From Dyadobacter fermentans DSM 18053 (GTDB lineage: Bacteria; Bacteroidota; Bacteroidia; Cytophagales; Spirosomataceae): DNA of 64,000 nt. The notes beneath the pieces are model-generated. The model searched no databases and was not told the DNA's origin. It saw only the letters and a list, made by a program, of their open reading frames with translations. Below are positions 17,543 through 25,288 of this stretch, piece by piece (position 1 is the first letter of the stretch; each line of letters opens with the position of its first letter). The DNA lies in NCBI RefSeq assembly GCF_000023125.1, contig NC_013037.1, forward strand, positions 1,736,001 through 1,800,000. The letters are read 5' to 3'. The position numbers and the translations under genes were made by a program.

Positions 17543-17658
17543 GACTACATAACTCAATAGCAATAACCGCACTATTCGTACCTGTTATTGATTGCTAAAT
17601 ATATTGTGAAGATCGGGGCAGTGGAATTAAAATGAGATTAAAATTGCCGCCCTGCGCC

Positions 17659-18339
17659 TCAGATCGTGATCGTTTCTCCGATTTCCGGCAGATGAAGCGT
17701 GAGCCCGGCTTCGCGGAACGCCGCTATCGCCTGCGCCTTATCCACTTTAATGAACCCGAAAGTATCGTAATGCACGCCGAGCACCTGCGTCACTTCGAGT
17801 AATTTGGCCGCTTCAATGGCATCCTCTATGCCCATCGTGAGCACATCGCCGATCGGCAATACCGCGAAATCGAGCCGCGCCCATTTCGGAACGAGCGTCA
17901 TATCGAGCGTCAATGCGGTGTCGCCGCTGTAATAGAAGTTCCCGTCGGCTGTTTTGAATGCAAAACCTTCGGCTACGCCTGCATAGCTGCCGTCCTGGAA
18001 GCTGCTCGAATGCACGGCTGCGGTGCCTTTGGCCGTGCCGAAATCGAACGTCCATTTTCCGCCCGGGTTGAGCGGGTGCACGTTTTTCAAGCCCTGCGCA
18101 CCAAAATGCGTGTACAGCTCCCAGCTCCCTACCACCATCGCGTCATTATGTCCGGCGATTCTCACCACGTCGTGCGAGTGGTCGAAATGTCCGTGCGATA
18201 CGAAAATATAGTCGACCCGGATGTCGTCGGGATTAATGCCGCTGGCAAGTTCGTTGCCCGAAATGAAGGGATCGAACAGGATGGTTTTGCCGCCCGCGAC
18301 GACGGAAAAACAGGAATGGCCATAATAGGTAATTTTCAT
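17659..18339 (-). CDS. UPF0173-type metal-dependent hydrolase (metallo-beta-lactamase fold)
   Basis: 226 residues that match the YtkL/UPF0173 group in length and motifs: MKITYYGHSCFSV at the start, FDPFISGN, the metal site SHGHFDHS (residues about 49-56), HSSSFQDG, YSGDTALTLDM and the C-terminal VLGVHYDTFGFI. Two metal ions, probably zinc, are bound by the HxHxDH motif and later His/Asp residues. The natural substrate of the family is not settled. The gene stands alone, convergent with the LytTR gene and divergent from the fibre operon. Confidence 0.93.
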   Translation of the reverse strand: MKITYYGHSCFSVVAGGKTILFDPFISGNELASGINPDDIRVDYIFVSHGHFDHSHDVVRIAGHNDAMVVGSWELYTHFGAQGLKNVHPLNPGGKWTFDFGTAKGTAAVHSSSFQDGSYAGVAEGFAFKTADGNFYYSGDTALTLDMTLVPKWARLDFAVLPIGDVLTMGIEDAIEAAKLLEVTQVLGVHYDTFGFIKVDKAQAIAAFREAGLTLHLPEIGETITI

Positions 18340-18513
18340 TGTTCAGTTTTTGGCGTAAGTATACATTCCTCACATGAGCGATCAAAATGATCCCGCGGAT
18401 AAAACACCAGTAAACGTATAACGACTGCTTAATCGTCCATTTCTATCATTTCGGGCACATCACTGTAAACTCACTCTAACACAACGCCTTGTAGAAAAAA
18501 TTTTTTCGCAAAG

Positions 18514-18545
18514 TTTGTTGGTATGTAAAAGTATTTCTACATTTG
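18514..18545 (+). promoter_or_regulatory. Promoter of the chaperone-usher-like operon
   Basis: TTTG (18514-18517), 20 bp, TACATTTG (18538-18545): a full match to the Bacteroidota -33/-7 consensus. An A6T6 tract (18495-18506) lies just upstream and may bend the DNA. The leader to the ATG at 18596 is about 45 bases. Confidence 0.75.
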
Positions 18546-18595
18546 TGTGATTTTACAAACCAGTACAATTCATCTATTTTAATTCTTTCATTTCT

Positions 18596-19165
18596 ATGAA
18601 AAACAGAAGTACCCTCGTCTATTCACTGCTCGTGATGTTGATGGCCGGGATTTCCGGTCGGGTTGTGGCGCAGGACACTCAAACCGATAACCATCAGGTG
18701 ACGGTAGTGGTGCCCGTGGTAGCGCTGCTGGACCTTGAAACTTCGGACACCGAGAATCTGACCGCCACTTTTACCAAGCCCGCTAACGACGAGGCCGGTA
18801 ACAAAATCGTGGCCCCGACTGCCATTAGCACTACATGGCTCAATTACACAACGATCCAGGCCGGCACTACCACCAAGAAAGTGAATGTGAAAGCCAGTGG
18901 CGTAGTCGATGGCGTGGACATCCAGCTGGTAGCAGCCACCGCTTCCGCAACAGGCGCAGGCACCAAAGGCACCCCTGCGGGCACAATTACCCTGTCGACG
19001 ACCGACCAAACGCTCATTTCGGGCATTGGAAGCGCCTACACGGCCTCAGGAGCGAGCAGCGGCCACCAGCTCACCTACTCGTTCGTAGCAGACGATGCTA
19101 ATTACGCCAGCCTGCGTTCGGACGAGACAACGATCACCGTGACTTACACGCTGGCCGACAACTAA
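18596..19165 (+). CDS. Secreted fibre-subunit-like protein 1 (probable major subunit)
   Basis: 189 residues with a signal peptide ending near GRVVAQ (residue 26). The mature protein is Thr/Ser/Val-rich and predicted all beta. Shared with the protein at 22763: PVVALLDLE early, NEAGN-like box (DEAGNK), a Trp followed by small polar residues (TTWLNYTTIQAGTTTKKV), and a C-terminal unit SGHQLTYSFVADDANYASLR with the tail TITVTYTLADN. The tail strand ends the protein, as in subunits that complete each other's fold. It is first behind the promoter and separated from the chaperone gene by a GC-rich stem-loop, as expected for the most abundant subunit. No named family recognised; role is inference. 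Confidence 0.8.
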   Translation: MKNRSTLVYSLLVMLMAGISGRVVAQDTQTDNHQVTVVVPVVALLDLETSDTENLTATFTKPANDEAGNKIVAPTAISTTWLNYTTIQAGTTTKKVNVKASGVVDGVDIQLVAATASATGAGTKGTPAGTITLSTTDQTLISGIGSAYTASGASSGHQLTYSFVADDANYASLRSDETTITVTYTLADN

Positions 19166-19210
19166 GCAACAATCCGATCAGCAGTAACAAACCAGACTCC
19201 ACGCAACGCT

Positions 19211-19239
19211 CCGGCCGCCAGCGGTAGCCGCCCGGCCGG
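19211..19239 (+). other. Intercistronic stem-loop after fibre subunit 1
   Basis: CCGGCCG (19211-19217) pairs with CGGCCGG (19233-19239), with an inner stem GCGG/CCGC (19221-19224, 19228-19231). No T run follows, so it is more likely an mRNA-stabilising or processing element than a terminator. Confidence 0.55.
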
Positions 19240-19261
19240 CAGCTTGCCCAGCTTGTTCCGA

Positions 19262-20044
19262 ATGATGAAATGGATTGCCCTACTCAGCATGCTCCTGCTG
19301 ACCGGAAACCTCCGGGCCGCAATAGCGATCCTGAACGGACTGACGCACCAACACAGCATTCCCACCGCCGCTACCAAGGTCCAGGGGATCATTAAGGTCA
19401 AAAATGAAGGTGGAAAAGAGGCTCGTATACTGGTATACCGTCAGGACCTCCTTTCGCAATGCGACCAGCAGGCGGCCTACCCCGAGGTGGGCAGCCACAA
19501 CCGCTCTCTTGGGACGGCCCTGAAAACGAATATCGACGAACGGGTGATCGCCGCCAATGAGGAATACGACCTGCGCTACACGGTCGACGCCGATCCGAAC
19601 CGCGCTGCCGGCACCTACTGGGAGGTGATCATGGTGGAAGTAGCCGACCCCGTGCGCGAAGAAGCGCACAAGGGCATTCAGGTGAGTTCCAAAGTACGTT
19701 ACGCTATCCAGGTGATCGTGGACATCGGACCGGTGGAAGGGCCGGCGCTGTCCTATGAAAAGGTCGCCTATGAGAAAGTCTCCGCCGACCAGTCGGTTTT
19801 GAAAGTGGTGCTTAAAAACAACGGCACGTTCGCCGCACGCACGAATGTGATCCTTGAAATTTACGACGGCAAAGGCAACAAGCTGAAAACAACACAGCCC
19901 AACACGCGGATGATGTATCCCGGCCAATGCAACACTTTTGAAATCCCCGTGGCCGACGTGCCCAAAGGAAAATACGACTGCGTGATTATTGCCGACACGA
20001 AAAAAGATCTGTTCGGCTCGAACATTTCTTTACAGATTGAATAA
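19262..20044 (+). CDS. Periplasmic chaperone-like protein with two Ig-like domains
   Basis: 260 residues from the ATG at 19262 (MMKWIALLSMLLLTGNLRAA, signal peptide); an ATG three bases on is equally possible. Domain 1 (about 25-155) has the layout of a fimbrial chaperone: QGIIKVKNEGGKEARILVY, then GTYWEVIMVEVADPV and KVRYAIQVIVDI, comparable with the FWLNV and RIAIKLFYRP strands of PapD proteins. Domain 2 (about 165-260) has VVLKNNGTFAARTNVILEIY and RMMYPGQCNTFEIPVADVPKGKYDC, which also recalls DUF3324 of Gram-positive WxL-linked proteins. It probably caps the small secreted subunits and delivers them to the next gene's product. Family relation is remote and inferred by eye. Confidence 0.75.
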   Translation: MMKWIALLSMLLLTGNLRAAIAILNGLTHQHSIPTAATKVQGIIKVKNEGGKEARILVYRQDLLSQCDQQAAYPEVGSHNRSLGTALKTNIDERVIAANEEYDLRYTVDADPNRAAGTYWEVIMVEVADPVREEAHKGIQVSSKVRYAIQVIVDIGPVEGPALSYEKVAYEKVSADQSVLKVVLKNNGTFAARTNVILEIYDGKGNKLKTTQPNTRMMYPGQCNTFEIPVADVPKGKYDCVIIADTKKDLFGSNISLQIE

Positions 20045-20057
20045 TCCTCCTCTTCCA

Positions 20058-22766
20058 TTGTACCGGCTACTAGCCATATTGTTGCTCATCAGCGGCCTGG
20101 ACGCTCACGCACAAGCACCCATGACCGTAAGCCTCACCAATGCACCGGGCACGATCGTTCCCGGCGGGCATGTCACACTGTTTTTTGAAGTTAAATCCTC
20201 CTCTTCATTGCCGGATTCGCTGCGGGAAGATATTGAGTTGCCCAACCAATGGCGGCTGCTTTCCCAGCGACGACCTGTGCGATCCGCGGCCGATCAGGCG
20301 GTACGCTACTTTTACGTGCTGGCCACACCTGCGGAATGCGCGCCGGGCGAATACCAGGTGGCCTTCCGGGTGCGGGCGGGCGCACAGCAGGTGGCGGCAA
20401 AAGCTCAGGTTACAATCCGCCAGATCCGCAGCCTCGGGCTGTTTTTAGTGGAAAAACCCGAATACATCCGCGAAGGCGACACCCTGCGCCTCACCTATCT
20501 CATCCGCAACACCGGCAACCATACCGAACATTTCTTCCTGAAAACCGAACAGGGCAAAGTCGAGAATGCCGCTGACAGCCTCACCCTGGAACCCGGCGCA
20601 GGCACCAATGTAACCGTGGCGCAGGTGATCCCCGCAACGGGTAACAATGCCTGGCAGGCATCGTCCAACCTTACACTGGTCATGACCGGCGACGCCGAAC
20701 CCGTTTATTCGGTGACCAGCATTCCCGTTTTTTCTTCCAAATCCACCAAAATCGATCGCTATTTCCGCTTCCCGGTGGAAGTGGGCGGTGCGCATCTGTC
20801 TTATCGATATGGCGGTAAACACGTCTCCGCTTACCAGTACCAGGCCACCGGCCGGGGGTTTGTGGACCAGAAAGACCGGCATTATATCGACTTCACGCTC
20901 CGCGGTCCTAACCAGTTTGTATTTCCGGCCGTAGGCACTTACGACCAATATTCCCTGAATTATTCCTATCGCAAACGGCTTCATATTTCGGCGGGCGACT
21001 ATGTATTGCAGCTCAACAACCTCATGGAATTTGGGCGCTTCGGGCGCGGGCTGCGTATCGAGCAGCAACTCTCCAAAGTGGCGTACACCGCCTTTTACCA
21101 GCGTGCGCGCTTCTTTATGAACCAGCGGGATGCGTTTGGGGGCAAGTTTTTGATTAAAATCAAAGAGACTTCCGACGTCGGCCTGCATTATGCTTCCAAA
21201 AATGTGGTATTTCAAAACCGCCGATTCTGGTCGCACATGGCGGGGCTTGCCGGGCACATTCACTCGAAGGAATTGAATGTTGAAACCGAGCTCAGTGCGG
21301 GCCAGGCTGTCGGCAAGACCGATTATGGCGCGTTTCTGCGTCTTCAAGTCACTAAAAAATGGCTTAGCCTTACCAGCAACGTCATTTATGCGGGGAAACA
21401 CTTTTATGGCTTTTACAACAACAGCCGCTTGTTCAACAACAACATTGGTTTCAACATTACCCGCAAAATCACGATCGGGATAGGCAACAATTTTTCCGAC
21501 GTCAACCCGAGCCTGGACGCCAACCTATACAGCGTGTCGCCGAAGGACCGCAGCTACACGGCCTACGCCTCGTACCAGCCCGACCAGCGCAACCGGTTCT
21601 TCCTTTTTTACGCCACCGTAGAGCGGAAAGACAGGCAGACACCCGCGGAATTCCATTACTCCGAGAATTTCAGCAATTTCTCCTACAATCTCACTTCCAA
21701 GAAGTTTACCGTCTTCTATCAGGGCCGTTACGGTTATTCCAAAAATCACCTGGCCGTGGACAACAATGGCCTGAACGAGTCGATTTCGAACCTGGTCCAG
21801 CCGGCCGTGCGCCTTTTTCCCTGGGCGTGGCTGGGCGGCTATTTCGAACACCAGCACACGAGCAAGTTTTCGAGCTCCGGGGTGGTCGAAAACCTTTTCT
21901 TTTATGGCGGCAATGCGCGCATTAATGTCAAACGGAACCTCTACGCGAACGTGTTGTACCGTAACAATTACGCGCCGGACGAATTGTATATGCGAAGAAG
22001 TTTTGTGGACGCGTCCGTCGTGCTCGATCTGCAACGGCATATGTTTTCGCTCTCCGGAGGCCGATCGCACATCCCGAACCTGACCAGCACCGACCAGAAT
22101 ACTTTGTTTTTCAACCTCCGGTACACCCTCCGCCTCAATGTCCCGTTGGGCAAAAAGAAAAACATCGGGACCGTGCGCGGCAGGCTCACGGGCGCAGGCT
22201 ACCGCAAGCAGGGCAACCTCATCCAGCTGGGAAGCCACAAGTTCATGACCGACAGCACCGGCCTATTCAGTTTCGAAGGCGTGGCCCCCGACCGCTATTA
22301 TCTCAGCATTACCCAACCCGGCGCAGACAACGAAGGCGTGGTACCGGCCATCAAAATGCCGATGCTCCTCGACGTACGCCCCGACAGCCTGCAAACGATA
22401 GAGATACCGCTCACGCGCACGGGCAACGTCACAGGTAGGATCGAGTTTTCGAAAGGCAAACAAAACGGCGTCGCGTCCGCATTGGCCGAAAAGCCCGTGG
22501 TGCTCATTAAACTGACCGGCGACGGCGGCAGCCACCTCACCGAACTGAACGGCAAGGGCGAGTTCTCATTCCGGGAAATGCAGCCGGGGAAATGGGCGAT
22601 ATCGGTGTTTATCCCGGGCGGCGAGGACCGTTTTGTGGTGGAAGACAGCCAACGCGAGCTGATGCTGGAAACAGACAAGACGCTCGATCTGCTATTCACG
22701 ATCCGGCCAAATGAAAAGCGCATTCATTTTTCAGGAAAAAGCTTTGAAGTATCGGTTAAAAAATGA
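20058..22766 (+). CDS. Usher-like outer-membrane protein
   Basis: 902 residues if started at the TTG at 20058, which gives a clean signal peptide (MYRLLAILLLISGLDAHAQA) just after the previous stop; an earlier TTG would overlap the chaperone gene by 56 bases. N-terminus: two Ig-like domains (about 20-125 and 130-230; VRAGAQQVAAKAQVTIRQIR, IREGDTLRLTYLIRNTGN). Middle: a long beta-barrel region (about 245-690) with alternating strands, many Tyr/Phe and Gly-Arg turns. C-terminus: two carboxypeptidase-regulatory-like sandwich domains (GTVRGRLTGAGYRKQGN, STGLFSFEGVAPDRYYLSI; then TGRIEFSKG, GKGEFSFREMQPGKWAISVF). This order (soluble N-domain, barrel, two C-terminal sandwiches) is that of fimbrial ushers. 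No TonB plug is visible. Confidence 0.75.
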   Translation: MYRLLAILLLISGLDAHAQAPMTVSLTNAPGTIVPGGHVTLFFEVKSSSSLPDSLREDIELPNQWRLLSQRRPVRSAADQAVRYFYVLATPAECAPGEYQVAFRVRAGAQQVAAKAQVTIRQIRSLGLFLVEKPEYIREGDTLRLTYLIRNTGNHTEHFFLKTEQGKVENAADSLTLEPGAGTNVTVAQVIPATGNNAWQASSNLTLVMTGDAEPVYSVTSIPVFSSKSTKIDRYFRFPVEVGGAHLSYRYGGKHVSAYQYQATGRGFVDQKDRHYIDFTLRGPNQFVFPAVGTYDQYSLNYSYRKRLHISAGDYVLQLNNLMEFGRFGRGLRIEQQLSKVAYTAFYQRARFFMNQRDAFGGKFLIKIKETSDVGLHYASKNVVFQNRRFWSHMAGLAGHIHSKELNVETELSAGQAVGKTDYGAFLRLQVTKKWLSLTSNVIYAGKHFYGFYNNSRLFNNNIGFNITRKITIGIGNNFSDVNPSLDANLYSVSPKDRSYTAYASYQPDQRNRFFLFYATVERKDRQTPAEFHYSENFSNFSYNLTSKKFTVFYQGRYGYSKNHLAVDNNGLNESISNLVQPAVRLFPWAWLGGYFEHQHTSKFSSSGVVENLFFYGGNARINVKRNLYANVLYRNNYAPDELYMRRSFVDASVVLDLQRHMFSLSGGRSHIPNLTSTDQNTLFFNLRYTLRLNVPLGKKKNIGTVRGRLTGAGYRKQGNLIQLGSHKFMTDSTGLFSFEGVAPDRYYLSITQPGADNEGVVPAIKMPMLLDVRPDSLQTIEIPLTRTGNVTGRIEFSKGKQNGVASALAEKPVVLIKLTGDGGSHLTELNGKGEFSFREMQPGKWAISVFIPGGEDRFVVEDSQRELMLETDKTLDLLFTIRPNEKRIHFSGKSFEVSVKK

Positions 22767-23311
22767 GGTATGTGATGATCATATTCGCAATGTGCTGCTG
22801 CGGCATTTCCCGCGCCCAATCGACCGTGGCGAACGTGGACGTGAGCCTGACGATGCCTTCGGTAGCGCTGGTGGACATCCTGCCCTCCGGCTCCAACGCC
22901 GTCACATTACAGATGACCGCGCCTTCCGAAGCGGGCAACACGGTGGGAACGGGTACAGCGAACAGTGCCAACTGGCTGGTATTCACTTCGGCTGTCGCCC
23001 CCGGCGCATCGCGCAGCATCAGAGGCGACGTGGTGGGCTCATTGCCGCCGGGAATCCGCCTGCGGCTGGATATTTCGCCTTATGTGGGCACCGGGCAGGG
23101 GTTCACGGGCGGCAACAGCTACGTCACCGCCAATACTTACCTGACCAATACGCCGACGAATTTTATAGCCAACATCAAGGGCGCGTACACAGGTATCACC
23201 TACGGCAGCAGCGGATTCAAGCTCAACTATTCCCTTGAAATACAAGATTTTGCAAACATGCGCAGCGGCACTACGAGCGTGACCGTGCGCTACACGATGG
23301 TGGATAACTGA
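22763..23311 (+). CDS. Secreted fibre-subunit-like protein 2
   Basis: 182 residues, signal peptide MRYVMIIFAMCCCGISRA. Its ATG overlaps the usher stop codon (ATGA). It is a paralogue of the protein at 18596: PSVALVDILPSG, TAPSEAGNTVG, ANWLVFTSAVAPGASRSI and the C-terminal SGFKLNYSLEIQDFANMRSG with tail SVTVRYTMVDN align one to one with that protein. It is translated with the usher and therefore probably less abundant, perhaps a minor or adaptor subunit. Confidence 0.8.
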   Translation: MRYVMIIFAMCCCGISRAQSTVANVDVSLTMPSVALVDILPSGSNAVTLQMTAPSEAGNTVGTGTANSANWLVFTSAVAPGASRSIRGDVVGSLPPGIRLRLDISPYVGTGQGFTGGNSYVTANTYLTNTPTNFIANIKGAYTGITYGSSGFKLNYSLEIQDFANMRSGTTSVTVRYTMVDN

Positions 23312-23787
23312 TGAAATACCTGATCCTTTTCTGCATGGTTTGCCTGACGGCGCGGCTGGCGCCCGCGCAAACGATTTCGATCAAAGGCGGAGCGAGCTGG
23401 TCTATCCCGTCGGTTTCGTCGGTCATTACCAAAGCAGGGAAAAATTACGAGCATACCGAAACCAGCAGCGCTTCACATACTTTGCTGAAAGTCAACTCAT
23501 TGATACTCTGGAACATTACGGCCCATTTGAGCACCACATCCAACTGGGACCCGGCGCTGAAATTATCCGTCGTGCGCACCGGCAACGGCACGGGCATCGC
23601 CATCCTCACCGGCGGAACCACCTATTTGCAGCTTACAAGCACCCCGCAGGCGTTTTTCAGCGGACTGCTGAATCTCACGGCCCACCGCGACGACATTCCG
23701 ATCCAGTACAAGATCGAAGGGCTTTCGGTAACATTGCCGGTTAAAACCTACACCACCACCGTGATGTACACGATTTCCGGACTGTGA
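23311..23787 (+). CDS. Secreted fibre-subunit-like protein 3 (possible tip)
   Basis: 158 residues with a signal peptide ending near RLAPAQ. It shares with the other two the Trp box (LILWNITAHLSTTSNW) and the C-terminal Tyr strands (IPIQYKIEGLSV, TYTTTVMYTISGL) but lacks the N-terminal PSVALxD motif in that form (it has WSIPSVSSVI). The start overlaps the previous stop (TGATG). The W-N-I box and final Y-T-I strand faintly recall the two WxL motifs of Gram-positive WxL proteins. Last gene of the operon. Confidence 0.75.
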   Translation: MKYLILFCMVCLTARLAPAQTISIKGGASWSIPSVSSVITKAGKNYEHTETSSASHTLLKVNSLILWNITAHLSTTSNWDPALKLSVVRTGNGTGIAILTGGTTYLQLTSTPQAFFSGLLNLTAHRDDIPIQYKIEGLSVTLPVKTYTTTVMYTISGL

Positions 23788-23825
23788 ATCCTGCTTAATG
23801 CGAAAAAGAGACCAGGCAATGCAGT

Positions 23826-24371
23826 TCATCGCGACAGGTCGCTTTGCGGCTCATACTTTCCGAATGTCCGCTCCAAAAATGCCTCGATCCGCTCCTTTTG
23901 CCGCAAATGATGCCTGAAATGCATTTCTGAAAACGCAAACCATTCCTCAGCGCTCAGATAATGCAGGCCGGGATGCCTGGTTTTGCCGTGAAAGAGGCTG
24001 GTGGCGATCAGTTGGGCGGTTTCATCGACGATCATTTTTAACGCCAGAAGGCGGTCGATCAGGAGCTCTTTGCTGGTCGGCTGCCGCACGTAGGCATTGG
24101 ACGGCGGCCCTTCGATGATCATGTCGGGGAATGCCCGGTTACGCAGCATGGCTTTCGCTTCGGAAGTGCAATCTTCCATCGCATAGTCGTTCGATGCCAG
24201 ACAGGTTTTGATTTGTGAAAAGTAAAATTCCGTTTCGTCGAGCATGTGCACATACACCTGCCCCAGCGACCATGCCCCCGGCGCCGGCTGGGCCAGAAGC
24301 CTCGCAATATCGTAAGGTTCAAGCGATTTGATCCAGATGTCGATGGTGTGATGATAATCCTTGACTCTCAT
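23826..24371 (-). CDS. DinB-family protein
   Basis: 181 residues from the ATG at 24369-24371 (MRVKDYHHTIDIWIKSLEPY). Four-helix DinB fold: the metal-binding His residues are visible as VYHML-like QVYVHMLDETEFYF in the second helix and MHFRHHLRQKERIEAFLERT near the C-terminus, with a WSLGQVYVHM context typical for the family. DinB proteins include metal-dependent thiol transferases, but many have no known substrate. It converges on the fibre operon with a 38-bp gap. Confidence 0.88.
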   Translation of the reverse strand: MRVKDYHHTIDIWIKSLEPYDIARLLAQPAPGAWSLGQVYVHMLDETEFYFSQIKTCLASNDYAMEDCTSEAKAMLRNRAFPDMIIEGPPSNAYVRQPTSKELLIDRLLALKMIVDETAQLIATSLFHGKTRHPGLHYLSAEEWFAFSEMHFRHHLRQKERIEAFLERTFGKYEPQSDLSR

Positions 24372-24585
24372 GGGTAAGTCCGGTGCTAATTTCTGCACAA
24401 ACCTACAAGCATTGCCGCCGAAAATGGGCGGGTGTTAACGACAATCGACGGTGGCATTTGCGCCAAATTTGGCTACATGCGTGTTTTTATCTGTGTTTTT
24501 TTGGTGCTGCACATTATCTTACGGCGCGAGAACCGTGGTGCAGAGCGCTACATTTCAGCTCCCTTTTACTTTAATTTAAATACAA

Positions 24586-25218
24586 ATGCCTTCAAATCCC
24601 TGGCTTGGCGCCATGAAGCGGGTCCTTGCTCTTTCTCAAACCGGCCTGGCTTTCCAGCCGAACGACTACGACCGTGAACGCTACGAAGAAATCCGCCAGA
24701 TCAGCCTGGACCTGCTCGCCCACATGAGCAATGCCCCGGTGCAACAGATCATGAGCCTTTTACCAAACGATGTCGGTTACATAACGCCGAAAGTGGATGT
24801 GAGGGCGGTGCTTTTCAATGCCGGCCAGATCCTGATGGTGCAGGAAAAAATAGATAACGACCGCTGGACGCTGCCCGGCGGATGGGCCGACGTCGGGTAC
24901 ACACCATTCGAAGTGGCGGTGAAAGAGGCTTTCGAGGAAACCGGTCTGCGCACGGAGGCGGTTCGGCTGCTAGCTGTTTTTGATAAAAGCCGGCACGACC
25001 ATCCCGAGGAACCGTGGTACGTTTACAAATTTTTCATCCTCTGCGAAGTGACCGGCGGCGAAATCCTGCGCCAAACCACCGAAACATCGGACGTAGCCTG
25101 GGTGAAGTTCGAAGACGTGGCCGGCCTCGATTTGTCGGAGAACCGGGTGACCTACTCGCAGATCACCCGGCTGCTGCCATTTGCTGCTGACCCCACGCTG
25201 CCGGTTTTGTGCGACTAG
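24586..25218 (+). CDS. Nudix hydrolase with N-terminal Nudix-associated domain
   Basis: 210 residues. The first 65 (LALSQTGLAFQPNDYDRERY, EIRQISLDLLAHMSN) match the N-terminal domain seen in Nudix proteins of the PF12535 type. The catalytic domain (about 66-200) carries WTLPGGWADVGYTPFEVAV followed by KEAFEETGL. Compared with the Nudix consensus G-x5-E-x7-REUxEExGU, the first Glu is Tyr (VGY) and the Arg is Lys; the EExG core that binds metal is kept. It probably hydrolyses a nucleoside-diphosphate-linked compound; the exact substrate is unknown. Confidence 0.9.
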   Translation: MPSNPWLGAMKRVLALSQTGLAFQPNDYDRERYEEIRQISLDLLAHMSNAPVQQIMSLLPNDVGYITPKVDVRAVLFNAGQILMVQEKIDNDRWTLPGGWADVGYTPFEVAVKEAFEETGLRTEAVRLLAVFDKSRHDHPEEPWYVYKFFILCEVTGGEILRQTTETSDVAWVKFEDVAGLDLSENRVTYSQITRLLPFAADPTLPVLCD

Positions 25219-25288
25219 CATGCATTGGCGGAAATGGACGGACAGTCCACGCGGCCTGTTGCAGACCAGCGCGATAACAAACACTATT

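Noticed and set aside
18495..18506. A6T6 tract considered as terminator
   Set aside because: It has no GC stem; it is more likely an upstream promoter element or bent DNA.
24432..24677. Open frame overlapping the Nudix start
   Set aside because: It runs out of frame into the Nudix gene and has no recognisable features.
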